Of a stretch of 64,000 nt of DNA, positions 42,937-54,138 are shown piece by piece (positions within the stretch are counted from its first letter, which is position 1; the number at the start of each line of letters is the position of its first letter). The stretch lies in NCBI GenBank assembly GCA_028293125.1, contig JAQGPJ010000077.1:112916-176915 (forward strand), given 5' to 3'. A program made the translations under genes and the position numbers. The notes beneath the pieces are model-generated. The model was not told the origin of the DNA. It worked only from the letters and a program-made list of their open reading frames with translations, and searched no databases. This stretch comes from Verrucomicrobiales bacterium. Its GTDB lineage: Bacteria > Verrucomicrobiota > Verrucomicrobiia > Verrucomicrobiales > V1-33.

Positions 42937-43422
42937 TCAAGGCTTTTTGGCCAGGGAGGCCTCGAACTGTTTGATGTAATCCTGATCCTCGGAGGCCAAG
43001 CGGTCCAGCGGCACCTCATAGGGCTTGCGTTCAATGAGGAGGCGGATTTTGCCGTCGCGGACGATGGTGGGCTTGCCGGATACGGAGGGCGGGGTGGCGT
43101 CGGCGCTGGTTTTTTTGGCGTCGGGGGAAGTTATGGGGACGGTGACCACGGTCTGCTCCCAAGCGATGAGCTGGCCGATCCGGGGATTGCCTTGGGCATT
43201 TGTCCACTGCCGCATCCGGCCCAGGGTCAGGTAGGTCGTCTGTTTCACTGCGGGCACGGGGGCGGGGGCGATGGTGGCCCCGGCGGTGGAGGTCTGGCCA
43301 GTGGGCTTGAATTTGAAGCTCTGCGGCGTGGTAGGCGTGACCGGGACCGGCGTCTGCGCCGGAGCGGCGGCTGACAGCGCGGAAAGAACGGCACAGGACA
43401 GGATCAGGCGAAGCGCTTTCAT
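42937..43422 (-). CDS. Secreted SHD1-like domain protein
   Basis: A 161-residue exported protein. A clear signal peptide [13 protein letters not shown] ending A-P-A-Q precedes a Pro/Thr-rich linker. A short conserved patch lies at about 70-100 ([16 protein letters not shown]). The C-terminal part has [29 protein letters not shown], the SLA1-homology-like motif common in Planctomycetes and Verrucomicrobia secreted proteins. Its function there is unproven; in eukaryotes SHD1 binds peptides. ATG at 43422 is chosen because the signal peptide starts there. Divergent from sdaA. Confidence 0.78.
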   Translation of the reverse strand: MKALRLILSCAVLSALSAAAPAQTPVPVTPTTPQSFKFKPTGQTSTAGATIAPAPVPAVKQTTYLTLGRMRQWTNAQGNPRIGQLIAWEQTVVTVPITSPDAKKTSADATPPSVSGKPTIVRDGKIRLLIERKPYEVPLDRLASEDQDYIKQFEASLAKKP

Positions 43423-43671
43423 GGTGGGATTCTCGCCGTGATCCTTTGTCAGGGCAAATCTGAACAGAGAGGTAAATTGCCGTTCAGAGCCGTGGAGTCC
43501 CCGCCGGTGGCGGCCATCGATCCGGTTCAGGGATTCCCAGGCAAACCGGGCTCCAGCAGGCGTAGTTCCTGCGGACAAAGTATGGACTTCCCTTCCCGCG
43601 TCCCCCGCTGTGCGGCTCAGTCTGTGCGGCGGTTTTGCTATTTTCACCCGGATCACCCCTGTCCGACTTTT

Positions 43672-45048
<1,377 letters not shown>

Positions 45049-45065
45049 CCCAAAAGCTCAATCAC

Positions 45066-45084
45066 ACCACAACCTGTGGTTTTT
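45066..45084 (+). terminator. Short terminator after sdaA
   Basis: ACCACA/TGTGGT six-base stem, three-base loop, followed by a T run, 17 bases after the stop. Confidence 0.6.
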
Positions 45085-45297
45085 CATGAAAGAAGAGCAC
45101 ATGCAAATTTACGCCTCCGCGGGCATTTTTCACCGCGCAGTCCTGAGGTTTTGAGGTATAAGCCTGGGCATAAGGCCCGTATTCGACGGATTGACCGGGG
45201 ACACGCTGGGGGGTGGTCCGCCGGTTGACCAGCCAAAGCGGATTTCGGGAGTCAGCGCCGGACTCCCGCTGCCAATGCCCTGCCCCCTGTCGCCCAA

Positions 45298-48200
45298 ATG
45301 AAGTTCCGAAGTCCTGTTCTGCTTTCGTTGCTGCTGGTGTCCGCCGGCGGGTGGTTTTTCATACCGCCAAGGGAAAGTAAAGAGCTAGGAGGCTCACAGC
45401 CTGTCTCCATGAGCGGAGCGGGTTCCGGAGCCGGGGAGCAAATGAAAGGAGCGAGGACGGATCAGGGAAAAAAGACCAGGTCACCGGCAGAGGCTCAGGT
45501 TTCCCATAATGCCGGGGCCGGGAAGGCGGTGTCAGGCGCTGCGGAGGGCCGGGAGCCCATGCAGGCTTTCACAGAGTGGACCCGGCTTTACCTGAAAACA
45601 CCGGTCGACGAGAGAGCAGCTTTGGTGGCGGAAGGCGTGGCGTTGGCGGAGGCGCGGAGACCGGTGTTTCAGGCACTGATCCGGGACAACCCCCAGGCGG
45701 CGCTGCGGGCGGCAGTGCCGATGGTGGAACATCAGGATTTGCCGAAGGAGGTGACCGCCCGGCTGGAGGCCCGCGTGAATTCCCGCGGGGCGCTGCGGGT
45801 TTACCAGGGAGTGGGGCCGGACAATCTGACACCGGTGCCCACACACCGCGTGGCGGAGCTGGCCAACGGGTCCACCTATCAGGCGTATGTTTATGGCCGG
45901 CGGGCGGAGTCCGTGCAGTGGGTGGCCGACGCGTCCGTGAACGGCGTGGCGGTGGACCGCGATCTGGCGGTCAACGAAGAGCCGTTCCGCCCCTTGGAAA
46001 CCGGGGAGCGGCCTGATCCTGGAAAGACAGCCGTGGAGGTTTGTCCGGTGTCGGGGGAAACCTCGCTGAAGGAGGAGGACAAGGGGGAGCCTATCACGGA
46101 GGAGACGCCTGCGGTGGAGGCCTACGGAGAGGTTGTGTATCTGTGCGACGGCAGCCACACCACGGTTTTCCGGCAGACCCTGATTCAGGCGGAGGGAGCC
46201 AGCGGCGGTCCCCAGACCTTCACCGGCCTGCTGCCCGCCGCGCCCACGCCGTCGATTGGCACCGTGAAGGTGCTGGTCATTCCTATGACTTTCGCGGACC
46301 AGAACAGCACCCCGGCCACGGAGACCACCCTTTACAACCTGATGCGCAGCGTGGGCAGCCATTACGCCAAGGCCTCCTACGGCAAGCTGACGCTGCTCTC
46401 CACCGTCGCACCGCCGGTGACGCTGCCCCACAACGAGGCTTGGTATGTGCAGCAGGACACCTCCAACGGCGGGACCATCGACGGCCTGGGCCTGGAGCAC
46501 TCCCATGCACGGGCAGAGGCGCGGAAGCTGGGATTTGACGACGATGACTATGACTGCGTGGTTGTGCGGCTGAAGGGCGGAGCCCGCCCGGCGGGCGGCT
46601 GGGGCGGTGGACGCAGTGTGTGGATCTACGGCGACGGGCCGGATGTGACCGCGCACGAAGTGGGACACGTGTTCGGACTGGCGCATGCCAATTTTTGGGA
46701 CACCGCCGGCACCAGCGCCATCGGCCCGGGGACCAATGCCGAGTATGGCGGTCACTACGATGTCATGGGCGGCTTCGGCCTGCCGGACGGGCATTACAAC
46801 GTACAGGCCAAAAACCAGATCCTCTGGCTGCCGGACAGCTTTGTGCCCTGGGTGACCTCCGGCGGCCTTTACCGTATCCACGCCCAGGATCAGGCCATGC
46901 TGGATCCGGGCAAACGCTATGCGCTGCGCATCCGGAAGGACAACCTGCGCACCTACTGGGGGGAGCTGCGCGGGCTTTACACCGGCAGTCCCACCGAACC
47001 TTGGGCGGACCAAGGGCTGATCCTGGGCTGGAAGTATCCAGGAGCCGGCGGCAATAACATCCAGCTGATCGACACCACGCCGGGCTCGGCCTTCGGCAAG
47101 CCGGATGCGCCCATCAGCCTGGGCCGTACCTTTTCAGACACGGAGGCCGGCATCCATATCACCACCCTGGCCGTGAATCCGGCCACCGCCTCCGAGCCCA
47201 AAAGCGTGGATGTGCAGGTGAATTTCGGCAGTTTCCCGGACAACATCCCGCCGCGCCTCTCCCTGGCGGTTTCGGCGTCGGTGGTGCCGATAGGGGTACC
47301 CGTGACCTTCACGGCCACCGCCTCCGATCAGGATGGGGATGCCCTGGCCTTCTCCTGGCGGCACTTCGGGGATCCGGACCACCGGGAGGTTTCGCCCAAT
47401 GTCCCCGTCATCACGCGGCCCTTCGCGGCGGCGGGGACTTATGTGGTGGCCTGCACGGTGTCGGACATGAAAGGCGGCACCGCTATCCGCAGCCAGTTGG
47501 TGACCGTGGGTGACGGGGGCGGGCGTTCCGTCATCACTGGCCGGGTCACGCAGGATGGGGCCGGACTGGCCGGCGTGACCGTGAATGCGAATTCGGCCAA
47601 CGGGGTGATCACGGACAGCGATGGTTATTACACCATCCCCAACCTGCCGGAGGCCACCACCTGGGTCCTGACGCCGCTGCGGCATGGCTGGACCTTCAAC
47701 CCTCTTTTCGGCAACAGCGTCCGCACCCCGCCCGGAGCGGAAAGGGCGGACTTCGAGGCGGTGGCCATTCCGCAGGTCACTCTGACCGCGCCGGTGCCGG
47801 CAGGGGAGGGAAATGCGGAACCCGGCAAATTCCTGCTGACCCGCACCGGTGACCTTTCGCAGGATCTGACTGTGAATTTCACCGGCTTCAGCGGCACCGC
47901 CGGCGCAGGGGATTATACCGTGTCCCCGGCACTGGTCCCGGCATCGCAGTCGCTGTTCAGCCTGACTGTTCCGGCGGGATCGAACCAGATGGAGCTGACG
48001 GTCACTGCGGTGGATGACGCGGCGGCGGAGGGGACGGAGATCCTCACCCTGCAGATGGCGGCGGGGAACGGCTATCTGACCGCCGGCCTGGGGTCGGCGT
48101 CGATAGGGATTCAGGACAACGACACCGCACTCCCCCGTGTCAGACTGGCGGTGATGGCAGCGTCAACAGTGGAGGGTTCGGCGGTCCCCGCCACAGTGCG

Positions 48201-51200
48201 GGTCAGCCGGACGGGGGACCCCGCGGCTCCGCTGACGGTGGCCTACGAGGTTTCAGGCACTGCGGAGAGCGGCCGCGACTTCCGCGCCCTGCCCGGCATG
48301 GTGGAAATCCCCGCCGGAGCCTCCGGTGCTCTCATTTCTGTGGAATCCCTGGATGATGCAATCCCCAGGGGTGTCCGGACGGTGGTGCTGAAGCTGAAAC
48401 TCCAGGCGGCCTCCATCCACGACTCCACGACGGCCACGGCCGCCGTCTCCATTGTGGATGACGACCTTCAGATGGTGAACGTGACCGCGGGCGATGCCAT
48501 CGCCACCGAGAGGGATCTCTCCATTCCCGGCACCGTCCCGGACACCGCCACCTTTCTGATCACCCGCACCGGCGGCACTGAACTGCCGCTGACAGTTTAT
48601 TACGCCATGGCCGGAGCGTCATCCGGCGGCATGGCCACGGCGCTTCACGGGGTGGACTACGGGGCCCTGCCGGGGGTGCTGACCCTTCCGGCGGGACAAA
48701 GCAGCGGAGCCGTGACCATTGTGCCCTGCCGGGACAGTATCGGCGAGGGACCGGAGAGCGTGACGGTTCAGCTGGGCGCGGGGCAGGCCGGCTATCAGTT
48801 GGGGCCTGACAATACCGCCGCTGCCGTCATCATGGATGCTGGAGATCCGCCGTGCCTCGAAGTGACAGGAATGGACAACGCCGGGGAGGGACAGCCGGTT
48901 GTTGCCGGGCTTTTCCGCTTCTCACTTAAAGGTTCGGCAGCCGGACCTGTGGAGGTGAAATACACGGTCGGCGGCACCGCTGTGAGCGGCGTGGACTTCA
49001 CCCCCCTGAGCGGCACCGTGACCATTCCCGGGGATGGGATGAACGCGGTGGATGTGCCGGTGACTCCCCTCAATGACGGCATTCGCGAGGACTTGGAAAG
49101 TATCACTGTCACCCTGACTCCTGATTCCGCTTATGGAATCTTCGCGCCCACCGGGTCGGCCATGATTCAAGTCCGCGATGCCGGACAGCCCACGGTTTTT
49201 GTGGACGCCGGCGCCAGCGGCTATCCGCCGTCCTTTTCCGAGGACAGCAATGGCGCGGCCTTTTATCTGTCCCGCACCGGCGCCACCGGGGAGGCGCTGA
49301 TAGTGAATTACACCCTCGCCGGCAGCGCCACCGCCGGGGAGGACTACACCGCCATGAGCGGCAGCGCCCTGATTCCCGCTGGAGCCCAAGGGGTTCCGGT
49401 GACCATCCGGCCCATCAACGACACTGTGGCCGAAGGCACGGAGACCGTGGAGCTGACCCTGGCCGCCGGAGCTTACAGCCGCTCTCCGACCCCGGCGGTT
49501 TTTTACCTCGCGGACAACGAAACCCCGGAGGTTGCTGCCGGCTTTCCGGCTTCGGGCATGGCGGTCTTGGAGAACGCCGGGACAGTGGAGGTGCCGGTGG
49601 CGCTGAGCGCGCCTTCCGGCGCTCCGGTGACTGTGGAGTATCTGGTGGACCGTGGCAGCCATGACACGATGAGCACTGCCGGCGCGTCCACCGGAGGCAG
49701 TCCTGGCCTGCCTTACTGGATCCGCTGCCGCAAAACCGGCAGCACAATCACAGGCCTGAGCTCAAAGGACGGCCAGAACTGGACGGAGGTCAGTTCGCAG
49801 ACTATCAGTTTCGCCACGCCGGGCAGCCTGGCCGGCCTGGCGGTCTGCTCCTGGAACCCCTCCATAGCCAGCACAGTCCGGTTTCACAATGTAACCGTGG
49901 AGGCGGGGCCGGGAGCGGTGGTGGGCGGTGATTTTTCAGGTGGGAGGCTAGGGAATACAGCTCTGGCGGGCAGCCACTCGGTTTCAGGCGGCGTGTTCAC
50001 CGTCAGCGGCGGCGGGGACAATCTGGATGGAATGACGGATCAGGGCTACTTCGTCTCCTGGCCGGTCAGCGGCAGTGGGGACTGCACCATCACGGCGCGG
50101 GTGGTCTCCCTGGCGAACACAAAAACCCAGGCCTCCGCCGCGGTGATGATCCGCGAGTCGGGAGCCAACAACGCCGCGCGGGGGTTCACCTCGGTCACGG
50201 CGGGGGCGGGGGTGGAATTTCACGTGCGGGCCGCCACCGGCCTTGTGGACAGCAAATTCAGCGCGCCCGGCAGTCCTTTTTGGCTGCGGCTGGAACGGGG
50301 CGGCGACCTGATCAGCGCCTTCCAGTCCGGCGACGGTGTAGCGTGGGTGCCGGTGGGCAGCACCGTTTCGCTACCGATGGGGCAGGCGGCCATGATGGGT
50401 CTGGCGCTGTCCTCGTTTGTGGATGGGGAGACGGCCGCCGCCTCCTTTGACCAAGTCAGCGTGGCTTTCGGCAGTGAAGGCCTTGAGGGAACGAAAGGCT
50501 GGGAGGGCCGGACCATCGGATTCAGCGGCGTGCAGGGAACCTCCGGCACGGCTGACGGGGTATGCAGGGTCACCGCCTCCGGTGATGGATTCGAGGGCAC
50601 AGAGGACAGCGGATTTTATGTGAGCCGACCGATGATGGGGGATTTCACGCTGACAGCGCGGGTCCTGGAGACGCGCGGGCCCGGCACCGCGCTGGCGGGT
50701 CTCATGCTGCGGCAGGCGGATGACCGGCGCTCACGCATGGCCTTCATCGGCGCGGCCGCGGGCGGCACGCCGCAGTTCATCCGCCGGCTGACCAGCACCA
50801 ACACCGCGCTGGGGACCGGTGTGGACTATACCCTTCCGCCGGGCATCCTGACTTTCCCGCCGGGCACCACCTCGGCCTCCATCCCGGTGCAGGTGCGGAA
50901 TGACATTCTGCCCGAGCGTGACGAATCCATCATCATCGTGCTACGGAACGCGCGGGGCGCGCGCATCGGGAGCGGTTATCAGTTCGCGCTGGTGGTTGGG
51001 GATGATGACGGACTGCAGCCGCAGCGGTCGGTGGGCTTCTGCGCCCCCTCCGGCAGGGCGGCTGAGGGAGTGGGCACGGTGCGGATTCCGGTGGCACTGA
51101 GTGCGGTGCCCGCACAGGCGGTGACGGTTGGTTATACGGTGGAGGCTGGCACGGCGGTGGCGGGAACGGATTTTACGCCGGTCACGGGCCAGCTGCAGTT

Positions 51201-54135
51201 CGCGCCGGGGCAGACGGTGGCCGAAGTGCCGGTCACTCTGCTGGACGATGCCATCGGCGAGTCGGATAAAACAATCTCCATCACCCTTTCCGGCAGCACC
51301 GGCGCAGTGCCGGGCATGCTGGCGGTCCACACACTGACCATTGCCGATGACGACAGGGCGGTGGTCACTTTGAACTCCACGGATCCGTCAGCCTCCGAAG
51401 CCGGTGATCCGGCCACGGTGACCTTCACCCGCACGGGCCCGCTGACGGAGGCGCTGGCGGTGAATTATTCCCTTTCCGGAACCGCGGTCAGCGGCGCGGA
51501 CTACACCGGACTGGGCGGCAGCGTGGTCATTCCCGCCGGGGCTGCCAGTCAGGATACCGGCCTGAGTCCGGTGCAGGACGCTCTTCCCGAAGGCTCGGAA
51601 ACCGTGGTGCTGTCCCTTGCCGAAGGCTCCGGCTACACTTTGGCTCCGGCCGGCTCCGTGACCTTGGCAATCGCCGATGATGACCGGAACACTGTGACCA
51701 TCACCACCACGCCCACCATCACCGAGGGCGGCGGCGCAGGGGTTTTCACCGTCACCCGCAGCGGCGACATGTCCGCCGGACTGACTGTGGGCCTGACGCT
51801 GGCGGGTACAGCCACTGCCGGCGCGGACTTCACCGCCGTGCCCTCAAACCCCGCCGCTCTGGTTTTTGAGGCGGGACAAGCCGTGCTCACGGTCACCGTC
51901 ACGCCGGTGGACGACAGCCTGATCGAGGGCAGCGAGGTGATCCTCGCGCAGCTGACAGCCGGATCCTACGATACGGCCGGCGATGGCTACGCCAGCCTGA
52001 CTTTGGTGGATAATGACACTCCGCCCACCGTTTACATCCAGTCGCCGGGGGCCCAGGGCGTGGTGGTGGCTCCAGGCAACGGGCTGCGGCTGCGGGCGGT
52101 GGTGAATGACGATGGGCAGCCCCGCCCGGTGACTGCCGTTTGGAGCGTGGTTGCAGGGCCGGGAGCGGTGGTGTTTGATCCGCTGAATGGCTCCGGCGCG
52201 GAGACGGGGGCTATGTTCTCCGATCCCGGCACTTACCTGGTGAGAATCACCGCCAGCGATGGTCTGTTCTCCGGCAGTGATCAGACCGCCATCACGGTCA
52301 CGGATTCCGCCTCCGCCCTGCCTGCCGGCTGGATCAGCACTGATATCGGGGTGCCGGGTGCGCGTGGATTCTCCGGCATGCTGGGAAATGTACGGCGTCT
52401 GAACGGTGCGGGCACCGGCTATGAATCCAACGCCGACCAGGCCCATGCGACGGGCCGGACCATTGATGGCGATGGAGCCATCACCGCCCGCTTGGCGGAG
52501 GTGAACAACGCCTATGGGTCCTCCAATGCGGAGGCGGGCCTGTTTATCCGCGATTCCTGGCAGCGGTCCGCCCGCCGGGCACTGCTGGCTTGGACTCCCG
52601 CCGGGCGCATCCTGAAATTCCGCGCAAGACCGGTCGCCGGCACTACGGACACCTTCGTCAGTGTGGGCGGTCTCAACCTGCCGCTGTGGCTGAAACTGGC
52701 GCGTGACAGGGGCAGAAACACCATCACTGCCTTTCAGGCACCGGACAACAACGGCCAGCCGGGGACGTGGACACCGGTGGGGGCCTCCGCGGTCATCGCC
52801 ATGGATGCCGGGGCGGACTACGGTTTGACCACGGACAGCGGCAGTGACAGCGTGCTGGCCGAAGGGATCTTTGACAACGTGTCCCTGACTCCGGATGCCG
52901 CCGGCTCCGCAATGGTCAGTGAGGATTTTGGCGTTGGCCCGCAGACCGGCACTTACCGTTACACGTCCGCGGATGATCTGCATGTGATGGAGGGCCAGGC
53001 GGGCGGGCTGGAAAGCAAAAGCATGTTCCGCAGTCAGCGATACACGGGCGACTTCATGATCACGGTGCTGCAGTTGGACGCCAGCTCCGGTGCCGCCAAT
53101 GCTTATTCAGGTCTGATGATCCGCGACACCGTGGACGACGGCCCGATGGCCTTCGCGGGACGGAATCCCTTCAGCGCTTATTCCTCCTTTGTGTGGCGCA
53201 CCAATCCCAAAGGCGTCACCGGCGGTGTGAATGGGATATCGCAGAAAACCCGCTGGTTGCGGCTCATCCGGCGGGGCAACCAAATCACCGCCCTGCATGC
53301 GCCGGACGATGGCGGATCCCCGGGGGGATGGATGCAGCTGGGGCAGACGCGTCCGGTGTTTATGGGACCTTCCGTTCTTGCGGGCCTGGCGGTCTGCAAT
53401 GGTGACGGGGTGGGCTTCAACACCGCCAGATTCACAAAGCTCTCCGTGGTGCCGCTCAACCGCGTTCCTGTTGTGGACGTCAGCGGAGTTCCCTCCGGAG
53501 ATACTCCGCCGGTGATGGTGACGCTGAAAGGCCGTGTTCAGGATGATGGTCAGCCCTTGCCTGTGACCACTCAATGGACGTCCCTGCCGGGAACGGCGGT
53601 CTTTGCGGACCCCGCTGCTTTGGAGACCACGGTTCAAATGGCCGCCCCCGGCACTTACCGCCTGCGGCTATGGGCGGACGATGGTCTGGCGGCCAGTTTC
53701 GGTCAGGTCGCGGTAACAGTGGCGGGCGCGGCCACGGCGTTTGAAACCTGGCAGGAGGCGAACTTCCCCGGTGCCGGAGGCACCGGGGACACTGCGGCGC
53801 TGGCGGATCCGGATCACGATGGACTGGTGAATCTCTGCGAATACGCCCTGGGCAGCGATCCCAACACCGGCAGCGGCAGCCCACTGATCATTCAGTCCCC
53901 GTTTGAAGGCCCGGATGGCAAACTGCGGATCCGGATCATTCTGCCCAAAAATCCCGCCGCCACCGACGCTGTCCTTCAGGTGGAGGCCAGCACCGATCCC
54001 GGTGCCACCCCTACTGCCTGGAATACCGGAGGCCTGGCTGTTGAATCCGAAAGCGCCACTGAACTCCGGATGCTGGACACTCAGGCCGGTTCCTCCCGCC
54101 GCTTTTACCGTCTCCGCGTCACCCGCGCCGGGTGA
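45298..54135 (+). CDS. Giant secreted metalloprotease with nine Calx-beta domains and inserted lectin-like modules
   Basis: A 2,945-residue protein. After a signal peptide (1-24) and a spacer, a zincin-type protease covers about 320-650: zinc motif H-E-V-G-H-V-F-G-L-A-H (His453, Glu454, His457, His463) and a Met-turn D-V-M-G-G near 489. Then a PKD-like domain (652-737), a carboxypeptidase-regulatory-like domain (743-802), and nine Calx-beta units (from about 826), each ending in a D-D or D-N motif. The sixth is split at residues 1454/1836 by a 381-residue insert of lamin-G-like (DUF1349-type) material. After the ninth come a PKD-like domain (about 2243-2336), two more such modules, a second PKD-like domain and a C-terminal W-Q-E-A-N-F ... 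F-Y-R-L-R-V-T module. Likely a surface or secreted adhesin-protease. ATG at 45298. Confidence 0.88.
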   Translation: MKFRSPVLLSLLLVSAGGWFFIPPRESKELGGSQPVSMSGAGSGAGEQMKGARTDQGKKTRSPAEAQVSHNAGAGKAVSGAAEGREPMQAFTEWTRLYLKTPVDERAALVAEGVALAEARRPVFQALIRDNPQAALRAAVPMVEHQDLPKEVTARLEARVNSRGALRVYQGVGPDNLTPVPTHRVAELANGSTYQAYVYGRRAESVQWVADASVNGVAVDRDLAVNEEPFRPLETGERPDPGKTAVEVCPVSGETSLKEEDKGEPITEETPAVEAYGEVVYLCDGSHTTVFRQTLIQAEGASGGPQTFTGLLPAAPTPSIGTVKVLVIPMTFADQNSTPATETTLYNLMRSVGSHYAKASYGKLTLLSTVAPPVTLPHNEAWYVQQDTSNGGTIDGLGLEHSHARAEARKLGFDDDDYDCVVVRLKGGARPAGGWGGGRSVWIYGDGPDVTAHEVGHVFGLAHANFWDTAGTSAIGPGTNAEYGGHYDVMGGFGLPDGHYNVQAKNQILWLPDSFVPWVTSGGLYRIHAQDQAMLDPGKRYALRIRKDNLRTYWGELRGLYTGSPTEPWADQGLILGWKYPGAGGNNIQLIDTTPGSAFGKPDAPISLGRTFSDTEAGIHITTLAVNPATASEPKSVDVQVNFGSFPDNIPPRLSLAVSASVVPIGVPVTFTATASDQDGDALAFSWRHFGDPDHREVSPNVPVITRPFAAAGTYVVACTVSDMKGGTAIRSQLVTVGDGGGRSVITGRVTQDGAGLAGVTVNANSANGVITDSDGYYTIPNLPEATTWVLTPLRHGWTFNPLFGNSVRTPPGAERADFEAVAIPQVTLTAPVPAGEGNAEPGKFLLTRTGDLSQDLTVNFTGFSGTAGAGDYTVSPALVPASQSLFSLTVPAGSNQMELTVTAVDDAAAEGTEILTLQMAAGNGYLTAGLGSASIGIQDNDTALPRVRLAVMAASTVEGSAVPATVRVSRTGDPAAPLTVAYEVSGTAESGRDFRALPGMVEIPAGASGALISVESLDDAIPRGVRTVVLKLKLQAASIHDSTTATAAVSIVDDDLQMVNVTAGDAIATERDLSIPGTVPDTATFLITRTGGTELPLTVYYAMAGASSGGMATALHGVDYGALPGVLTLPAGQSSGAVTIVPCRDSIGEGPESVTVQLGAGQAGYQLGPDNTAAAVIMDAGDPPCLEVTGMDNAGEGQPVVAGLFRFSLKGSAAGPVEVKYTVGGTAVSGVDFTPLSGTVTIPGDGMNAVDVPVTPLNDGIREDLESITVTLTPDSAYGIFAPTGSAMIQVRDAGQPTVFVDAGASGYPPSFSEDSNGAAFYLSRTGATGEALIVNYTLAGSATAGEDYTAMSGSALIPAGAQGVPVTIRPINDTVAEGTETVELTLAAGAYSRSPTPAVFYLADNETPEVAAGFPASGMAVLENAGTVEVPVALSAPSGAPVTVEYLVDRGSHDTMSTAGASTGGSPGLPYWIRCRKTGSTITGLSSKDGQNWTEVSSQTISFATPGSLAGLAVCSWNPSIASTVRFHNVTVEAGPGAVVGGDFSGGRLGNTALAGSHSVSGGVFTVSGGGDNLDGMTDQGYFVSWPVSGSGDCTITARVVSLANTKTQASAAVMIRESGANNAARGFTSVTAGAGVEFHVRAATGLVDSKFSAPGSPFWLRLERGGDLISAFQSGDGVAWVPVGSTVSLPMGQAAMMGLALSSFVDGETAAASFDQVSVAFGSEGLEGTKGWEGRTIGFSGVQGTSGTADGVCRVTASGDGFEGTEDSGFYVSRPMMGDFTLTARVLETRGPGTALAGLMLRQADDRRSRMAFIGAAAGGTPQFIRRLTSTNTALGTGVDYTLPPGILTFPPGTTSASIPVQVRNDILPERDESIIIVLRNARGARIGSGYQFALVVGDDDGLQPQRSVGFCAPSGRAAEGVGTVRIPVALSAVPAQAVTVGYTVEAGTAVAGTDFTPVTGQLQFAPGQTVAEVPVTLLDDAIGESDKTISITLSGSTGAVPGMLAVHTLTIADDDRAVVTLNSTDPSASEAGDPATVTFTRTGPLTEALAVNYSLSGTAVSGADYTGLGGSVVIPAGAASQDTGLSPVQDALPEGSETVVLSLAEGSGYTLAPAGSVTLAIADDDRNTVTITTTPTITEGGGAGVFTVTRSGDMSAGLTVGLTLAGTATAGADFTAVPSNPAALVFEAGQAVLTVTVTPVDDSLIEGSEVILAQLTAGSYDTAGDGYASLTLVDNDTPPTVYIQSPGAQGVVVAPGNGLRLRAVVNDDGQPRPVTAVWSVVAGPGAVVFDPLNGSGAETGAMFSDPGTYLVRITASDGLFSGSDQTAITVTDSASALPAGWISTDIGVPGARGFSGMLGNVRRLNGAGTGYESNADQAHATGRTIDGDGAITARLAEVNNAYGSSNAEAGLFIRDSWQRSARRALLAWTPAGRILKFRARPVAGTTDTFVSVGGLNLPLWLKLARDRGRNTITAFQAPDNNGQPGTWTPVGASAVIAMDAGADYGLTTDSGSDSVLAEGIFDNVSLTPDAAGSAMVSEDFGVGPQTGTYRYTSADDLHVMEGQAGGLESKSMFRSQRYTGDFMITVLQLDASSGAANAYSGLMIRDTVDDGPMAFAGRNPFSAYSSFVWRTNPKGVTGGVNGISQKTRWLRLIRRGNQITALHAPDDGGSPGGWMQLGQTRPVFMGPSVLAGLAVCNGDGVGFNTARFTKLSVVPLNRVPVVDVSGVPSGDTPPVMVTLKGRVQDDGQPLPVTTQWTSLPGTAVFADPAALETTVQMAAPGTYRLRLWADDGLAASFGQVAVTVAGAATAFETWQEANFPGAGGTGDTAALADPDHDGLVNLCEYALGSDPNTGSGSPLIIQSPFEGPDGKLRIRIILPKNPAATDAVLQVEASTDPGATPTAWNTGGLAVESESATELRMLDTQAGSSRRFYRLRVTRAG
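49660..50802 (+). other. 381-codon insert splitting the sixth Calx-beta domain
   Basis: The insert starts right after V-E-Y-L-V-D-R-G-S and ends right before T-A-L-G-T-G-V-D-Y-T. It encodes the second half of a lectin-like module (G-L-P-Y-W-I-R-C-R-K), a complete module, then the first half of another (F-T-L-T-A-R-V-L ... P-Q-F-I-R-R-L). Joined end to end, the halves would make one full module. Confidence 0.7.
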
Positions 54136-54138
54136 GGA

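Noticed and set aside
45120..45297. Possible structured RNA before the giant gene
   Set aside because: Some complementary stretches are present but no known riboswitch or small RNA core could be matched.
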